DNA of 11,350 bases. Origin: an uncultured Bacteroidota bacterium (GTDB lineage: Bacteria > Bacteroidota > Bacteroidia > Chitinophagales > Chitinophagaceae). The DNA lies in NCBI GenBank assembly GCA_946479055.1, contig CAMLEX010000092.1, positions 1-11,350 of the forward strand. Reading direction: 5' to 3'. The number at the start of each line of letters is the position of its first letter. The first letter of the stretch is position 1. Positions 1 through 9,230 of the stretch are shown in pieces. Below the pieces are notes generated by a model. The model saw only the letters and a list, made by a program, of their open reading frames with translations, had not been told where the DNA came from and made no database searches. A program made the position numbers and the translations under genes.

Positions 1-556
1 CATTACTCAAATCGTTTGAAGTTTTCAGAATCTCTTCCTCTGTAGCATTCTCATCAAAAATCGGAATATTCTTATACAATAATTTCATAGTAAAATAACT
101 ATGTGCCCTTAGAAATCTTAATTCAGCTATCCGGATCGCTTTTTGCGGAAACGCAGCATCCTCCAACGTATTTACTGCACGTAATGCCGCATTAGCTCTT
201 GAAATAGATTTAAAAAGATTTTGCCAGGTACGGGTAACAAAGGATCCCATAGTTGGCGTCACCAGGTTGTAATGTTCCATGGCATCTATCTCGCCAACAT
301 CACCTGTACCACCACCACCTTTATAGGCATCGTCTGAACGAACGCTACCATATGCCCAATTGCTATAGATCGGACCAATCATATCTCCATTTCCAATAGC
401 AGCATAAGCGGCAGTAGCCAGGCCTTCGATGGCACCAGGCGATGTTAAATCTGAAGGCGACAACACACCTGTCGGTTGGTAGTCTAATTGTTTTTTACAG
501 GAACTAAAAATCAATAGCCCGCCTGTTATGAAAGCAATTATATTTTTATTTTTCAT
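1..556 (-). CDS. SusD/RagB-family outer-membrane lipoprotein, N-terminal part (runs off left edge)
   Basis: This is the glycan-binding surface lipoprotein that caps the SusC channel in the outer membrane and helps capture oligosaccharides. About 185 N-terminal residues are visible; full SusD proteins are usually near 500. The start is the ATG read at 556-554, 20 bases after the susC stop. It opens with MKNKN, a hydrophobic stretch and a lipobox FSSC, so Cys20 is the predicted lipidated residue, followed by KKQLDYQPTG, a typical SusD N-terminus. Near residues 145-155 the motif ELRFLRAHSYF matches the helical (TPR-like) segment conserved in SusD proteins, and YKNIPIF follows as expected. Placement straight after susC supports the call. 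The glycan cannot be read from this part. The family is secure; the C-terminus and whatever gene follows are outside the window. Confidence 0.93.
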   Translation of the reverse strand, partial: MKNKNIIAFITGGLLIFSSCKKQLDYQPTGVLSPSDLTSPGAIEGLATAAYAAIGNGDMIGPIYSNWAYGSVRSDDAYKGGGGTGDVGEIDAMEHYNLVTPTMGSFVTRTWQNLFKSISRANAALRAVNTLEDAAFPQKAIRIAELRFLRAHSYFTMKLLYKNIPIFDENATEEEILKTSNDLSN

Positions 557-576
557 TTTAAAATATTTTTAATTCG

Positions 577-3500
577 TTAAAAAGAAGCATTAAAACCAAT
601 AGTAAATGTCTTTGGTATTGGTACAGGATCAAGATCTATTCTTTCGGGGTCAGGACTTAAATAGCTTTTACTTTTGATCCGGAATAAGTTGTCGGCCATT
701 GCATAAATGCGCAATCTTGAAAAGACGGCTTTGGGTGAAATATTATAGCCCAATTGAATATTCCGCATTTTGAAATACGATGTATTAACTATAAAATAAT
801 CAGAAGTACGGCCTTCGTTGTTATTGTCTTTAAGCGTTAATGCAGGAACATTCGTATTGGTGTTTTGCGGTGTCCAGCCTTTGAATACACCAGGCCCTAC
901 ATTTTCCCTGCTTTTCATTAAGTTGTTGAATAGTGTATAGACATCAAATCCTTCTCTGCCAGCTACACCGGATCCAAATAAAGACAAATCAAATTTTTTG
1001 TAAGTCAAATCAACTCTTACACCATATTCCAGGTCAGGTAGCGTGGTACCTATCCAGGTTCTGTCCAGATCATTAATTGCTCCGTCGTTATTAATATCTA
1101 CATAACGAATTCTGCCAGGACCGGCGCCAATCTGTGTTGGAGCTTTATCTACTTCAGCCTGGGATTGAAAGAGACCATCTGTTTTATAACCGAAAATATC
1201 AAACTGAGAATGACCGATGATCGTATTTACGAGATTACCTGCATATGCCGGACGCACATTTTCTGGCAACTCTGTTATTTTATCTCTGAAATGAGCGAAA
1301 TTAAGTTTCACATCGTATCTGAAATCTCCCATTCTTTCGCCCTGGTAACCTATTGAAAATTCCCAACCTTTATTACTTTTTGACGCACCATTTACAGCTT
1401 TAGATTGTCCTTCTCCCAAAGCTGATGCAACGGGTGGTGTAATCAATATACCCGTAGTTTTTCTTGAAAAATAATCGAATGATCCGTAGATTTTATTTTT
1501 GAAAATGGTGAAATCCAAACCGGCATTGATCTCCTCGGTAGTTTCCCATTTCAGCCCTGGATTAGCGGCCTGGGTTTGAACAAAACCTGAAGGCAATGAA
1601 CCCGTGTTTGCACCAGACAATGAATAAGCAGTACCTATGTTCATGTATTGCTCCCAAAACCCGCCAACTAATTGCGATAATGCAGTTCCATATCTCGTTT
1701 CAAAGAGTCTAAAACGAGCCAGGTCACCAATTTGTTGATTACCTACACGACCCACGCCAACCCTTGCTTTTAATTCAGAGAAAAAAGTATTATTCTGCAT
1801 AAATCCTTCTTTATCTATTCTCCATCCGAAAGAAGCAGCAGGAAAAATACCATATTGATTGTCGGCACCGAAACGGGATGAACCGTCACGGCGAATTGTA
1901 ACAGCAGCCAGGTATTTATCAGCATAACTGTAATCAATCCGTCCAAATTGCGAAAACAACCTATTGCCTGTTGATCCACCCGAAGCGATCGTATTACCAG
2001 TACCCGCATTCAGGGTAAAATAATCTTCTGTTTGAATCGCATAGCCTTCTTTTTTAGTGAACTGAAAGTCTAAATCGGTTTTAATAAATTCTGTTCCAAC
2101 TAAAAATTTAAAATTATTATTTTGATTCAAATTCCAATTATACCGGATTGTATTGGACCATGTAAGACTTAAATAATCGTTTTGATCAAGAGACAAACTA
2201 TTTGTTGTCCGGGCTAATGCACCTTCTGTAAAAGTTGGCGTAATAACCTTATTCAAATATTTATTATGATCGGCACCAATATTCGATTTGAAAAATAAAT
2301 TTTTGATGGGTTGAATTTCTACAAAAATGTTACCGAATGTACTCAGGCGGTTTGCATTATTCCATCTTGCCAGGTACTGCATGTGCAATGGATTATTTCT
2401 ATCAGAATAACCTGCGCCTAATTCCCCTGCATAGGTAACACCATCTTTTTGATAGACAGGAATGGTAGGCGCTAAAGTAACCGCCAAAAATGTGGTAGAA
2501 GCGCCACCCAAATCTCTTGAAGTTAACGTTTCATTCGAGTTGGCCACACGCAGATTAAGACCAAACATGACTTTGTTATTAAATGCTTTTGTCAACGCAT
2601 TAATGCTGCCACTCAAACGATCGTAACCTGTATGCCTTAGCATACCCGTATTCTTAAGATACCCTACGTTTATTTCAAGGGATGAGTTTTTATTACCTAC
2701 CGATGCTGTTAAACTATTGTTGCTTACAATACCTGTTTTATACATTACATCCTGCCAATCGGTATTACCGGCAGGTGTATTGGGATCGCCACCCACAAAA
2801 GGTTTCAATGTCACACTATTTAAAACAGGATTATTAAAATCATTATTCCAATCGAAATTGTAAATTTCACCATAGCCAGCGGCAGGATTCTGCGCATCAT
2901 TAACGGAGGCTTGCCATAATGCTTTACCTCTATCTATTGAGTTCAGCATTTTAAATCGCATTGATTTTTCTGACTGAACAGAAGTGCTATTGTTAAATTG
3001 GAATACAACTTTACCATCTGTATTACCACCATTTTTGGTAGTAACAATAATAACACCGTTGGAGGCACGGGCACCGTAAATAGATTCTGCCGAAGCATCT
3101 TTTAAAACCTGGACCGATGAAATATTTGCAGGATCCATGTTTTGAAATACTTCAGGTCTTGTTGTAGGAATACCGTCAATTACATAAAGCGGGTCGTTAT
3201 TTCCCAATGTATTGGCACCACGGATCAGTATTCTGCTGTTAGATCCATTTGGTGAACCATCCTTTTCGATGTACAAACCGGCTACCCTGCCCTGCAAGGC
3301 TTGCATCGTGTTGCCCGAACTATTATTTTTTACCGGGTTCAAATCCACTACAGCAACCGCACCTGTTAAATCTTTTTTTCTTTGGGAGCTATAACCTACC
3401 ACTACAACTTCTTCCCCCATCTTTACCCCTTCTTCCAGTTCAACAATTAAATTTTCTGTACTGTTGGTAACTGGAATGGTTAACGGTTTCATTCCTACAT

Positions 3501-3711
3501 AGGAGAAGGTCAGGTTATCTCCTGAAGCGGCCTCAATCGAAAACTTGCCTGAAACATCTGTAAGCACCGTTTTATTTTTTGTTTGAACGGAAACACCGGC
3601 AAGTGATGCCTTATCGGCTTTACCGGTAACAGTACCCGTGATGGTTTTTTGCTGAGCAAACGAAAACATCGCCAGCAATAAAATGGGCAGCAATAAAAGT
3701 AATTTTTTCAT
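577..3711 (-). CDS. SusC/RagA-family TonB-dependent outer-membrane oligosaccharide transporter
   Basis: This is the outer-membrane barrel that imports oligosaccharides using TonB energy, paired with the SusD lipoprotein just downstream. I start it at the ATG read at 3711 because it gives a clean signal peptide (MKKLLLLLPILLLAMFSFAQQ-type, predicted cut after Ala19). In-frame ATGs at 3744 and 3762 would put about 11 or 17 polar residues in front of it. The product is 1044 residues, a normal SusC length. After the signal comes a carboxypeptidase-regulatory-like domain (about 22-98; GVSVQT, SGKFSIEA, FSYVGM). Next is the TonB-box region (EEVVVVGYSSQRKKDLTGAV) and the plug (about 105-225; LYVIDGIP, VLKDASAESIYGARASNGVI). 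The barrel runs to a C-terminal aromatic residue (FNASF). I see no STN domain, so there is no sign of anti-sigma signalling; control more likely comes from the divergent regulator. No frameshift is seen. Confidence 0.97.
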   Translation of the reverse strand: MKKLLLLLPILLLAMFSFAQQKTITGTVTGKADKASLAGVSVQTKNKTVLTDVSGKFSIEAASGDNLTFSYVGMKPLTIPVTNSTENLIVELEEGVKMGEEVVVVGYSSQRKKDLTGAVAVVDLNPVKNNSSGNTMQALQGRVAGLYIEKDGSPNGSNSRILIRGANTLGNNDPLYVIDGIPTTRPEVFQNMDPANISSVQVLKDASAESIYGARASNGVIIVTTKNGGNTDGKVVFQFNNSTSVQSEKSMRFKMLNSIDRGKALWQASVNDAQNPAAGYGEIYNFDWNNDFNNPVLNSVTLKPFVGGDPNTPAGNTDWQDVMYKTGIVSNNSLTASVGNKNSSLEINVGYLKNTGMLRHTGYDRLSGSINALTKAFNNKVMFGLNLRVANSNETLTSRDLGGASTTFLAVTLAPTIPVYQKDGVTYAGELGAGYSDRNNPLHMQYLARWNNANRLSTFGNIFVEIQPIKNLFFKSNIGADHNKYLNKVITPTFTEGALARTTNSLSLDQNDYLSLTWSNTIRYNWNLNQNNNFKFLVGTEFIKTDLDFQFTKKEGYAIQTEDYFTLNAGTGNTIASGGSTGNRLFSQFGRIDYSYADKYLAAVTIRRDGSSRFGADNQYGIFPAASFGWRIDKEGFMQNNTFFSELKARVGVGRVGNQQIGDLARFRLFETRYGTALSQLVGGFWEQYMNIGTAYSLSGANTGSLPSGFVQTQAANPGLKWETTEEINAGLDFTIFKNKIYGSFDYFSRKTTGILITPPVASALGEGQSKAVNGASKSNKGWEFSIGYQGERMGDFRYDVKLNFAHFRDKITELPENVRPAYAGNLVNTIIGHSQFDIFGYKTDGLFQSQAEVDKAPTQIGAGPGRIRYVDINNDGAINDLDRTWIGTTLPDLEYGVRVDLTYKKFDLSLFGSGVAGREGFDVYTLFNNLMKSRENVGPGVFKGWTPQNTNTNVPALTLKDNNNEGRTSDYFIVNTSYFKMRNIQLGYNISPKAVFSRLRIYAMADNLFRIKSKSYLSPDPERIDLDPVPIPKTFTIGFNASF

Positions 3712-3775
3712 ACTAGCAGTTTTAAGAAATGAATAATTAAGCATGGACGTTTTTATTATCAATAAAAAATTGTTT

Positions 3776-4690
3776 TTAAATTTTAACGGCCTCGTTATTT
3801 TTCATGAGATCGTTTATTTCTTCAATATTGTAATCAGGGCAAGCTCCATTATAACCTGCGATCAAAGCCCCCAGCGCACCGGCAAAACTTAATGCTTCAC
3901 CAGGAGTATAATCCGCTAATAGTTTAGCAAGCAATGCCGCCAAAAAAGAATCTCCGCTCCCTATTGTATCAGCTACTATCACCTGATACCCGGGATGGCT
4001 ATACACCACCCCATTGCAATTAAATAAAGAACCATGCTCTCCTTTTGTAACAACAATGTTGGGTATGCTGAATTTGTCCTGCAGCACTTTTATACGATCT
4101 ATATCGGATTGGTATTCAGTAAACCACCCGGTTATTAATTCCAATTCTGCCTGGTTTAACTTTAATAAATTAATCTTATCAAGCAGCTGTTCAATGATTG
4201 GCCGGTTATAATGTGGTGCCCGCAGATTAATATCCAATACTTTGAATTTGGCTATTTCGAGTAACCTGAATAATGTATCCCGGCTAATTTCACTGCGGGT
4301 TGCTAAACTTCCGAAGACAAAATAATCAGCACCTGAAACCAATGTCTCCAACTTATCTTCCCACTGAATATTATCCCAGGCTACCGGTTTTACTATTTCA
4401 TAGGTAACTTCTTTATTTTGGTTGATCGTTGCATTCACCTTGCCGGTTTCTAATGTATCATCCAATTGAAAGAAATCAGAGCTTATATTGTTTTGCTCCA
4501 TTAAGGAAACGAGCTTCTTTCCCCAGTCGTCTGTTCCAATCCTGGTGATCAATGCCGGTTCAACCCCTAATTTTTTTAAATGATACGCCACATTCATTGG
4601 TGCACCACCGGGCAGTGCTTCGTTTGGTAAAATATCCCAGAGGATTTCTCCGAAACAAACCACCTTGTATTTTAAGGAAGATGTATTCAT
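3776..4690 (-). CDS. PfkB-family carbohydrate kinase, probable fructokinase
   Basis: This is a cytoplasmic sugar kinase of the ribokinase/PfkB family, most likely phosphorylating fructose with ATP to fructose 6-phosphate. It has 304 residues, the usual length. Visible motifs are FGEILWDILP near the N-terminus (13-22) and GGAPMNVAYHL (28-38), the sugar-binding signature whose GGAPxNVA form is common in bacterial fructokinases. Further on are DINLRAPHY (153-161), KLNQAEL (177-183), TKGEHG (215-220) and the ATP/anion-hole signature DTIGSGDSF (241-249), with Asp247 as the predicted catalytic base. The gene begins 21 bases after the MFS porter stop and ends 64 bases before the SusC start, so co-transcription is likely. 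Fructose is inferred from the motif style and from the adjacent BT1754-like regulator; other hexoses or ribose-type sugars cannot be excluded from sequence alone. Confidence 0.88.
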   Translation of the reverse strand: MNTSSLKYKVVCFGEILWDILPNEALPGGAPMNVAYHLKKLGVEPALITRIGTDDWGKKLVSLMEQNNISSDFFQLDDTLETGKVNATINQNKEVTYEIVKPVAWDNIQWEDKLETLVSGADYFVFGSLATRSEISRDTLFRLLEIAKFKVLDINLRAPHYNRPIIEQLLDKINLLKLNQAELELITGWFTEYQSDIDRIKVLQDKFSIPNIVVTKGEHGSLFNCNGVVYSHPGYQVIVADTIGSGDSFLAALLAKLLADYTPGEALSFAGALGALIAGYNGACPDYNIEEINDLMKNNEAVKI

Positions 4691-4711
4691 TATTAACTTT
4701 TAAACGGTTGA

Positions 4712-6043
4712 TCAATGCAATACCAACGTATGTTCTATTTGCTCCAGTGACTTTCCTTTTGTTTCGGGCATTATCTTCCAGACAAACAATAATTGTATAC
4801 ACATCATGATACAGAAGAAAAGAAACGTATTACCGCCGCCTGCTTTCTCTGCCAGGTAGGGAAAAGAAAAAGCAATAGCTGCTGCCATTATCCAATGCGT
4901 AGTGCTGCCCAATGTTTGACCCTTTGCTCTTACCTGGTTAGGAAATATTTCTGAAATGAAAACCCAGATCACTGCGCCTTGTGAGAAAGCAAAAAATGCG
5001 ATATAAATAAATAAGAATACCGGAACGGACCATCCATTAAAACTCTCCGCATAAAAAGAGTAGGAAACCATCGCCAGCGTGAAGATCAGGCCGAAAGAAC
5101 CGATCATCATCAATGTTTTTCTACCTATGCGGTCGATAAAATTCATGGCCAGTAAAGTGAAGGTGAAATTGATTATACCTAAACCTACCGTCGACAATAA
5201 AGAGGAACTGCTTCCCAATCCTGTCATTTCAAATATGCGTGGTGAATAATAAATAATAGCGTTGATCCCCGACACCTGGTTAAACACGGCAAACAGTATC
5301 GCCAGCATAACAGGTGTTTTATATCTTTTGGAGAACAATGGATCCTTTTGCAGAATTTGTTTTTCTTCTTTATCGGTTTCCGATATTTCTGCGATTATTT
5401 TATCGGCAGTTTTCGGATCTATTATTTTAAAGATGGCGCGGGCCTCTTCAATTTTGCCTTTTTTCATGATCAGCCAGCGGGGGCTTTCAGGAATAAATCT
5501 TAAAAGAAGAAAGAATATAGCAGAAGGTATCGCCTGTATCCCCAGCATTAAACGCCAGGAATGCTCACCCATTAACCCGATCAGATAGTTAGATAAATAA
5601 GAAACGACAATTCCTAAAACCACATTGAACTGGAAAAGCCCCACGAGTTTTCCTCTTCTTGCCGCCGGAGAAATTTCAGATATATATATGGGTGCAGTTA
5701 CTGAAGATGCGCCTACTCCCAAACCGCCGAGTAAACGAAAAATTAAAAAGCTGTACCAGTCAGTAGAAAAAGCAGTGCCAAGGGAGGAAAGAAGGTATAG
5801 GAAGGCGATGATGTAAAGTGTCTTTTTCCGTCCAAACCTGTCCGAAGGCAAGGAACCCAATAAGGCGCCGATTATTGTACCTATTAAAGCGATAGAGACG
5901 GTAAGGCCGTGTTGAACCGTATTCAGGTTCCAATATTTCTGTATAGATTGTTCGGCTCCGGAAATAACAGCGGTATCAAACCCGAAAAGAAAACCGCCCA
6001 GGGCAATAACGAGGGACCAAAGAAATACATTCTTCTTATTCAT
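4712..6043 (-). CDS. MFS sugar porter (sugar:proton symporter family), probable fructose/monosaccharide importer
   Basis: This is an inner-membrane carrier of the sugar porter family (XylE/GlcP/GLUT-like) that would bring the released monosaccharide into the cytoplasm. It has 443 residues and about twelve hydrophobic segments. Family signatures are all present: GGFLFGFDTAVISGA in the first helix (16-30), DRFGRKK (68-74), PESPRWL (185-191) before the central loop, QVSGINAIIYYSP in helix 7 (256-268), DRIGRKT (304-310) and the C-terminal PETKGKSLE (426-434). It is the first gene of the minus-strand operon and faces the regulator gene across a 299-base control region. The substrate is inferred from the fructokinase directly downstream. 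Nothing is missing or truncated. Porters of this family move several hexoses and pentoses, so the exact sugar is uncertain. Confidence 0.93.
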   Translation of the reverse strand: MNKKNVFLWSLVIALGGFLFGFDTAVISGAEQSIQKYWNLNTVQHGLTVSIALIGTIIGALLGSLPSDRFGRKKTLYIIAFLYLLSSLGTAFSTDWYSFLIFRLLGGLGVGASSVTAPIYISEISPAARRGKLVGLFQFNVVLGIVVSYLSNYLIGLMGEHSWRLMLGIQAIPSAIFFLLLRFIPESPRWLIMKKGKIEEARAIFKIIDPKTADKIIAEISETDKEEKQILQKDPLFSKRYKTPVMLAILFAVFNQVSGINAIIYYSPRIFEMTGLGSSSSLLSTVGLGIINFTFTLLAMNFIDRIGRKTLMMIGSFGLIFTLAMVSYSFYAESFNGWSVPVFLFIYIAFFAFSQGAVIWVFISEIFPNQVRAKGQTLGSTTHWIMAAAIAFSFPYLAEKAGGGNTFLFFCIMMCIQLLFVWKIMPETKGKSLEQIEHTLVLH

Positions 6044-6342
6044 ATGGCAATAATTTCTTTGGTAAATATCACCGCTGACTCAAAAATTCCTTTCTGCTAT
6101 TGTATCAAAGTGATTTAAAATTGTAATTTTTTGAGAAAATCATTAAACAATTAACTATCAAATATTTAATAAAAAGTAAAAGAACAATTATTTCCCCTGT
6201 TTCTAAATTTGTACCTGTTGTTTATAAAAAAATTTCATGGATACATCGTTGAAAAACCGATCAATCCCCGAAATGATACAGAATTGAAATAAAGGAAACA
6301 GTATTATAATGGAGAATCTAAAAAAATACTCAACTTGCAGGC
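6044..6342. promoter_or_regulatory. Divergent control region between sugar porter operon and hybrid regulator
   Basis: This A/T-rich stretch without a gene must hold the promoters for both transcription units, and is the expected place for the regulator's binding site. On the plus strand, TAAATTTG at 6204-6211 fits the Bacteroidota -7 consensus TAnnTTTG, but I see no TTTG at the expected -33 distance, so this is a weak call. Two exact copies of AACAATTA lie at 6146-6153 and 6183-6190, 37 bases apart. A small palindrome AAAATT-GT-AATTTT sits at 6117-6130. In such A/T-rich DNA these could be chance. I found no exact -7 match on the minus strand for the porter operon. Confidence 0.5.
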
Positions 6343-9165
6343 ATGCTTGCCAGACAGTTTACTTATTGTCACCATCTGAAAAGATTTGAGATTAAAAAGA
6401 GATATGCCTTTCTTTTGATCCCCTGTTTACTTTTATTATTTGTTTCCTGCTCCAGTCATAAACAAGAAAAAAAATACCGGATAGGTTTTTCTCAATGCAC
6501 TTTCGGTGATAACTGGAGAAAAAACATGCAGAAGGAAATGGAAAGGGAGCTCTCCTTTCATCCTGAAATAGAATTAATAGTAAAAGATGCGAACCTGAAT
6601 TCTGAAAAGCAGATTGAACAAATACAGGAGCTAATTACAGAAAAGGTTGATTTACTGATTGCATCTCCGGCCGAGGCGGAACCTATTGCTCCTATTATTG
6701 AAAAGGCGTACTCACAAGGAATTCCTGTTATTCTTGTTGACAGAAGTACCTTATCTAAAAATTATACCGCCTTTATTGGCGCCAGCAATTATAAAATAGG
6801 TTCGGATGCCGGGGCTTATACCAGTGCTCTTTTAAAAGGCAATGGAAATGTATTGGAATTGGGAGGCCCCGATATAGGATCTTCTGCAGATATAGGACGC
6901 CATACCGGGTTTACAGATTTCATCAAACAATATCCGGGAATAAAATATGTATCCAGGTTTAATGAGGATTGGGATAAATTTCCCACCCGCTGGGAGGAAC
7001 TCTTTACAAATAAATTAAGGTCACTTAACGACATAGACCTCATTTTTGCTCAGAATGACCGGTTGGCTCTAGCCGCTTACAATGTATGTAAAAAGCTCGG
7101 CCTTGAACATCAAATAAAGATAATCGGGGTTGATGGCCTTCCCGGCGAAAATGGAGGAATAGACCTGGTAGAAAAAGGTATATTGAAAGCTACCATACTT
7201 TATCCATCCGGCGGAGAAGAAGCCATTCAAACAGCCGTTAATATTCTTGAAAAAAAACCTTATCAAAAGGAAACCGAGCTTTCAACAACTGTTATTGATT
7301 CCACGAATGTCAGGATCATGAGGCTGCAAAATGAAAAGGTACTTGCACAGCAGGAAGATATTGATAAGAGGCAAAAAAAGATTGAAGAACAGATCGCCAT
7401 TACAGAAAACCAGACGAATATTATTTTAGCCATCTCTATAACACTGGCACTGGCATTAATATTTGGGGGCATCCTGTATTATTATTTACAGGAAAATAAA
7501 AAGATCACCGCAAAACTGGCACTCCAAAAAGAGGAGATAGCCAACCAGCGCAACCAGTTGATTGAACTAATGGAAAAAGTGAAAGAGGCCACAGATGCCA
7601 AATTCAATTTCTTTACCAATATCTCTCATGAATTAAGAACACCGCTTACTTTAATCGTGGGTCCTTTAGAAGATGCCTTATCATCTCCTAAACTTCATTT
7701 CACGATTAAAAATAATCTCGATTTTATTCAAAGAAACTCCATGCGCCTGCTGCGCCTGATCAACCAATTAATGGATTTCAGAAAAATAGAAGAAGGTAAA
7801 ATGAAACTCTATGCTTCTGAAAATAATATTTCAGCATTTGTAACGGAAATAACCAATGCCTTCCGCGATATAGCCCGGAAAAAATCAATCTCCTATAATG
7901 TTATCAGCAAGGTACAGGATCTAAGCCTGTGGTTTGACGTTAACATGCTGGATAAAGTGTTGTTCAATCTTCTTTCCAATGCATTTAAGTTTACAGGTGA
8001 AAATGGAGTCATCAATGTAAGTATTGATAAAAATGCAGAGGGCAGTATGGCTCTGATCAAAGTAGAAGATACAGGAATAGGTATGGCGATGGAAGATGCG
8101 GAGCATGCTTTTGAATTATTTTACCAGGGGCATAGCAGTACATTCAGAGGAAGCGGATTGGGATTGTCTTTGTCAAAGGAATTGATTATCCTGCACCATG
8201 GCACTATCAACGTTAAAAGCGAAAAAAATAAAGGGACTACATTTGAGATCCAACTACCAATCGGCAAATCTCACCTGCAGCCGGATGAAATACTATCTGA
8301 AAAACCTTCGCTGATCAATACATACGAGGATATTAAAATATTTACTACCGATATGGAACCGGTGGTACTGCAAAATGTACCAAACGATGTTTCCCAAAGG
8401 GAAAACTCCATTTTGATCATTGAAGATAATAATGACCTGCGGGCATTTCTGAAAAAACGATTAGGTGATGCTTATGAAATACATGAAGCAGAAAATGGTG
8501 AAACCGGGATAGCCCATGCATTTGATATCGTCCCGGATCTTATTATCTCGGATATTCTTTTGCCAGGGCAAAATGGTTTGCAGATCACAGAAACATTAAA
8601 ACAGGATATCCGTACTTCTCATATCCCCGTCATCTTATTAACTGCCAAGGGAAGCATGTCGGAACAAATAGCGGGAATAAAATCACAGGCCGATGCATTT
8701 ATAGTAAAACCGTTTAACCTGGAATATCTTGAAGAAACAATCAAAAATCTTTTAAAGAACAGGGCGGTTTTGCGGGAGCATTTCAGCAGTGAATTGCCTA
8801 CTGAAACAAGATCCAATTCATCCAACAAAATTGACAGGAAATTTATCACTGAATTTACAGCCATTGTAGAGAACAATATATCCAATGAAGAATTTTCTGT
8901 TGATGATATCTGCCGGAAAATAGGAATTTCAAGAGTACAGTTATACCGGAAAGTAAAAGCTCTGATAGGTTACAATGTAAATGATTACATACTAACAGTT
9001 CGACTGAAAAAAGCGAAATTCTTATTGAGCAATGAAGATCTGTCTATTTCTGAAGTTGCATTTAAAGTTGGCTTTGCCTCGCAGGGTTATTTTTCAACTG
9101 TGTTCAAATCAAAATTTGGCGTAACGCCTTCTGAGTTTAAGGATAAGAAAAAGGAAGTTTTGTAA
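6343..9165 (+). CDS. Hybrid two-component system regulator with periplasmic sugar-binding sensor (BT1754-like, probably fructose-responsive)
   Basis: This is a one-polypeptide sensor kinase and transcription activator of 940 residues. The N-terminus has a hydrophobic stretch ending in FVSC, so Cys36 may be lipidated. A type I periplasmic-binding-protein domain follows (about 44-315; YRIGFSQC, SPAEAEPI, VILVDRS, FAQNDRLALAA, GVDGLPG), then a coiled linker and a membrane helix (about 359-382). The cytoplasmic side has a second coiled coil, the kinase H-box FFTNISHELRTPLT with phospho-acceptor His429, and an ATPase domain with NLLSNAFKF (Asn546), DTGIG (576-580) and GSGLGLSLS (603-611). The receiver (689-805) has Glu694/Asp695, phospho-acceptor Asp737, Thr767 and Lys789. 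An AraC-type double helix-turn-helix ends it (about 832-935). All catalytic residues are present. BT1754 has this architecture and binds fructose; the neighbouring fructokinase supports the same ligand here. The divergent position suggests that it activates the porter-kinase-susCD operon. Confidence 0.95.
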   Translation: MLARQFTYCHHLKRFEIKKRYAFLLIPCLLLLFVSCSSHKQEKKYRIGFSQCTFGDNWRKNMQKEMERELSFHPEIELIVKDANLNSEKQIEQIQELITEKVDLLIASPAEAEPIAPIIEKAYSQGIPVILVDRSTLSKNYTAFIGASNYKIGSDAGAYTSALLKGNGNVLELGGPDIGSSADIGRHTGFTDFIKQYPGIKYVSRFNEDWDKFPTRWEELFTNKLRSLNDIDLIFAQNDRLALAAYNVCKKLGLEHQIKIIGVDGLPGENGGIDLVEKGILKATILYPSGGEEAIQTAVNILEKKPYQKETELSTTVIDSTNVRIMRLQNEKVLAQQEDIDKRQKKIEEQIAITENQTNIILAISITLALALIFGGILYYYLQENKKITAKLALQKEEIANQRNQLIELMEKVKEATDAKFNFFTNISHELRTPLTLIVGPLEDALSSPKLHFTIKNNLDFIQRNSMRLLRLINQLMDFRKIEEGKMKLYASENNISAFVTEITNAFRDIARKKSISYNVISKVQDLSLWFDVNMLDKVLFNLLSNAFKFTGENGVINVSIDKNAEGSMALIKVEDTGIGMAMEDAEHAFELFYQGHSSTFRGSGLGLSLSKELIILHHGTINVKSEKNKGTTFEIQLPIGKSHLQPDEILSEKPSLINTYEDIKIFTTDMEPVVLQNVPNDVSQRENSILIIEDNNDLRAFLKKRLGDAYEIHEAENGETGIAHAFDIVPDLIISDILLPGQNGLQITETLKQDIRTSHIPVILLTAKGSMSEQIAGIKSQADAFIVKPFNLEYLEETIKNLLKNRAVLREHFSSELPTETRSNSSNKIDRKFITEFTAIVENNISNEEFSVDDICRKIGISRVQLYRKVKALIGYNVNDYILTVRLKKAKFLLSNEDLSISEVAFKVGFASQGYFSTVFKSKFGVTPSEFKDKKKEVL

Positions 9166-9230
9166 AGCCGGGTATTGTTTTCCTTGCTCAAAATAAAAAC
9201 TGACAAAAAGCTAACCCAGGTTGTATTTGG

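Noticed and set aside
3712..3762. Earlier ATG starts for SusC at 3744 and 3762.
   Set aside because: They place a polar stretch before an otherwise standard signal peptide that begins with MKKLL at 3711.
1165..5816. Several open frames of 60-108 codons antisense to or in other frames of the susC, kinase and porter genes.
   Set aside because: They lie wholly or almost wholly inside strongly supported genes and their translations show no recognisable domain or start context.
6281..6310. A TTGAAA...TATAAT arrangement upstream of the regulator gene, like an E. coli sigma-70 promoter.
   Set aside because: The Bacteroidota main sigma factor uses TTTG and TAnnTTTG instead, and the spacing is only about 15 bases.
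6309..6342. An ATG at 6309 as the regulator start.
   Set aside because: It is out of frame with the regulator and leads to a short peptide only.
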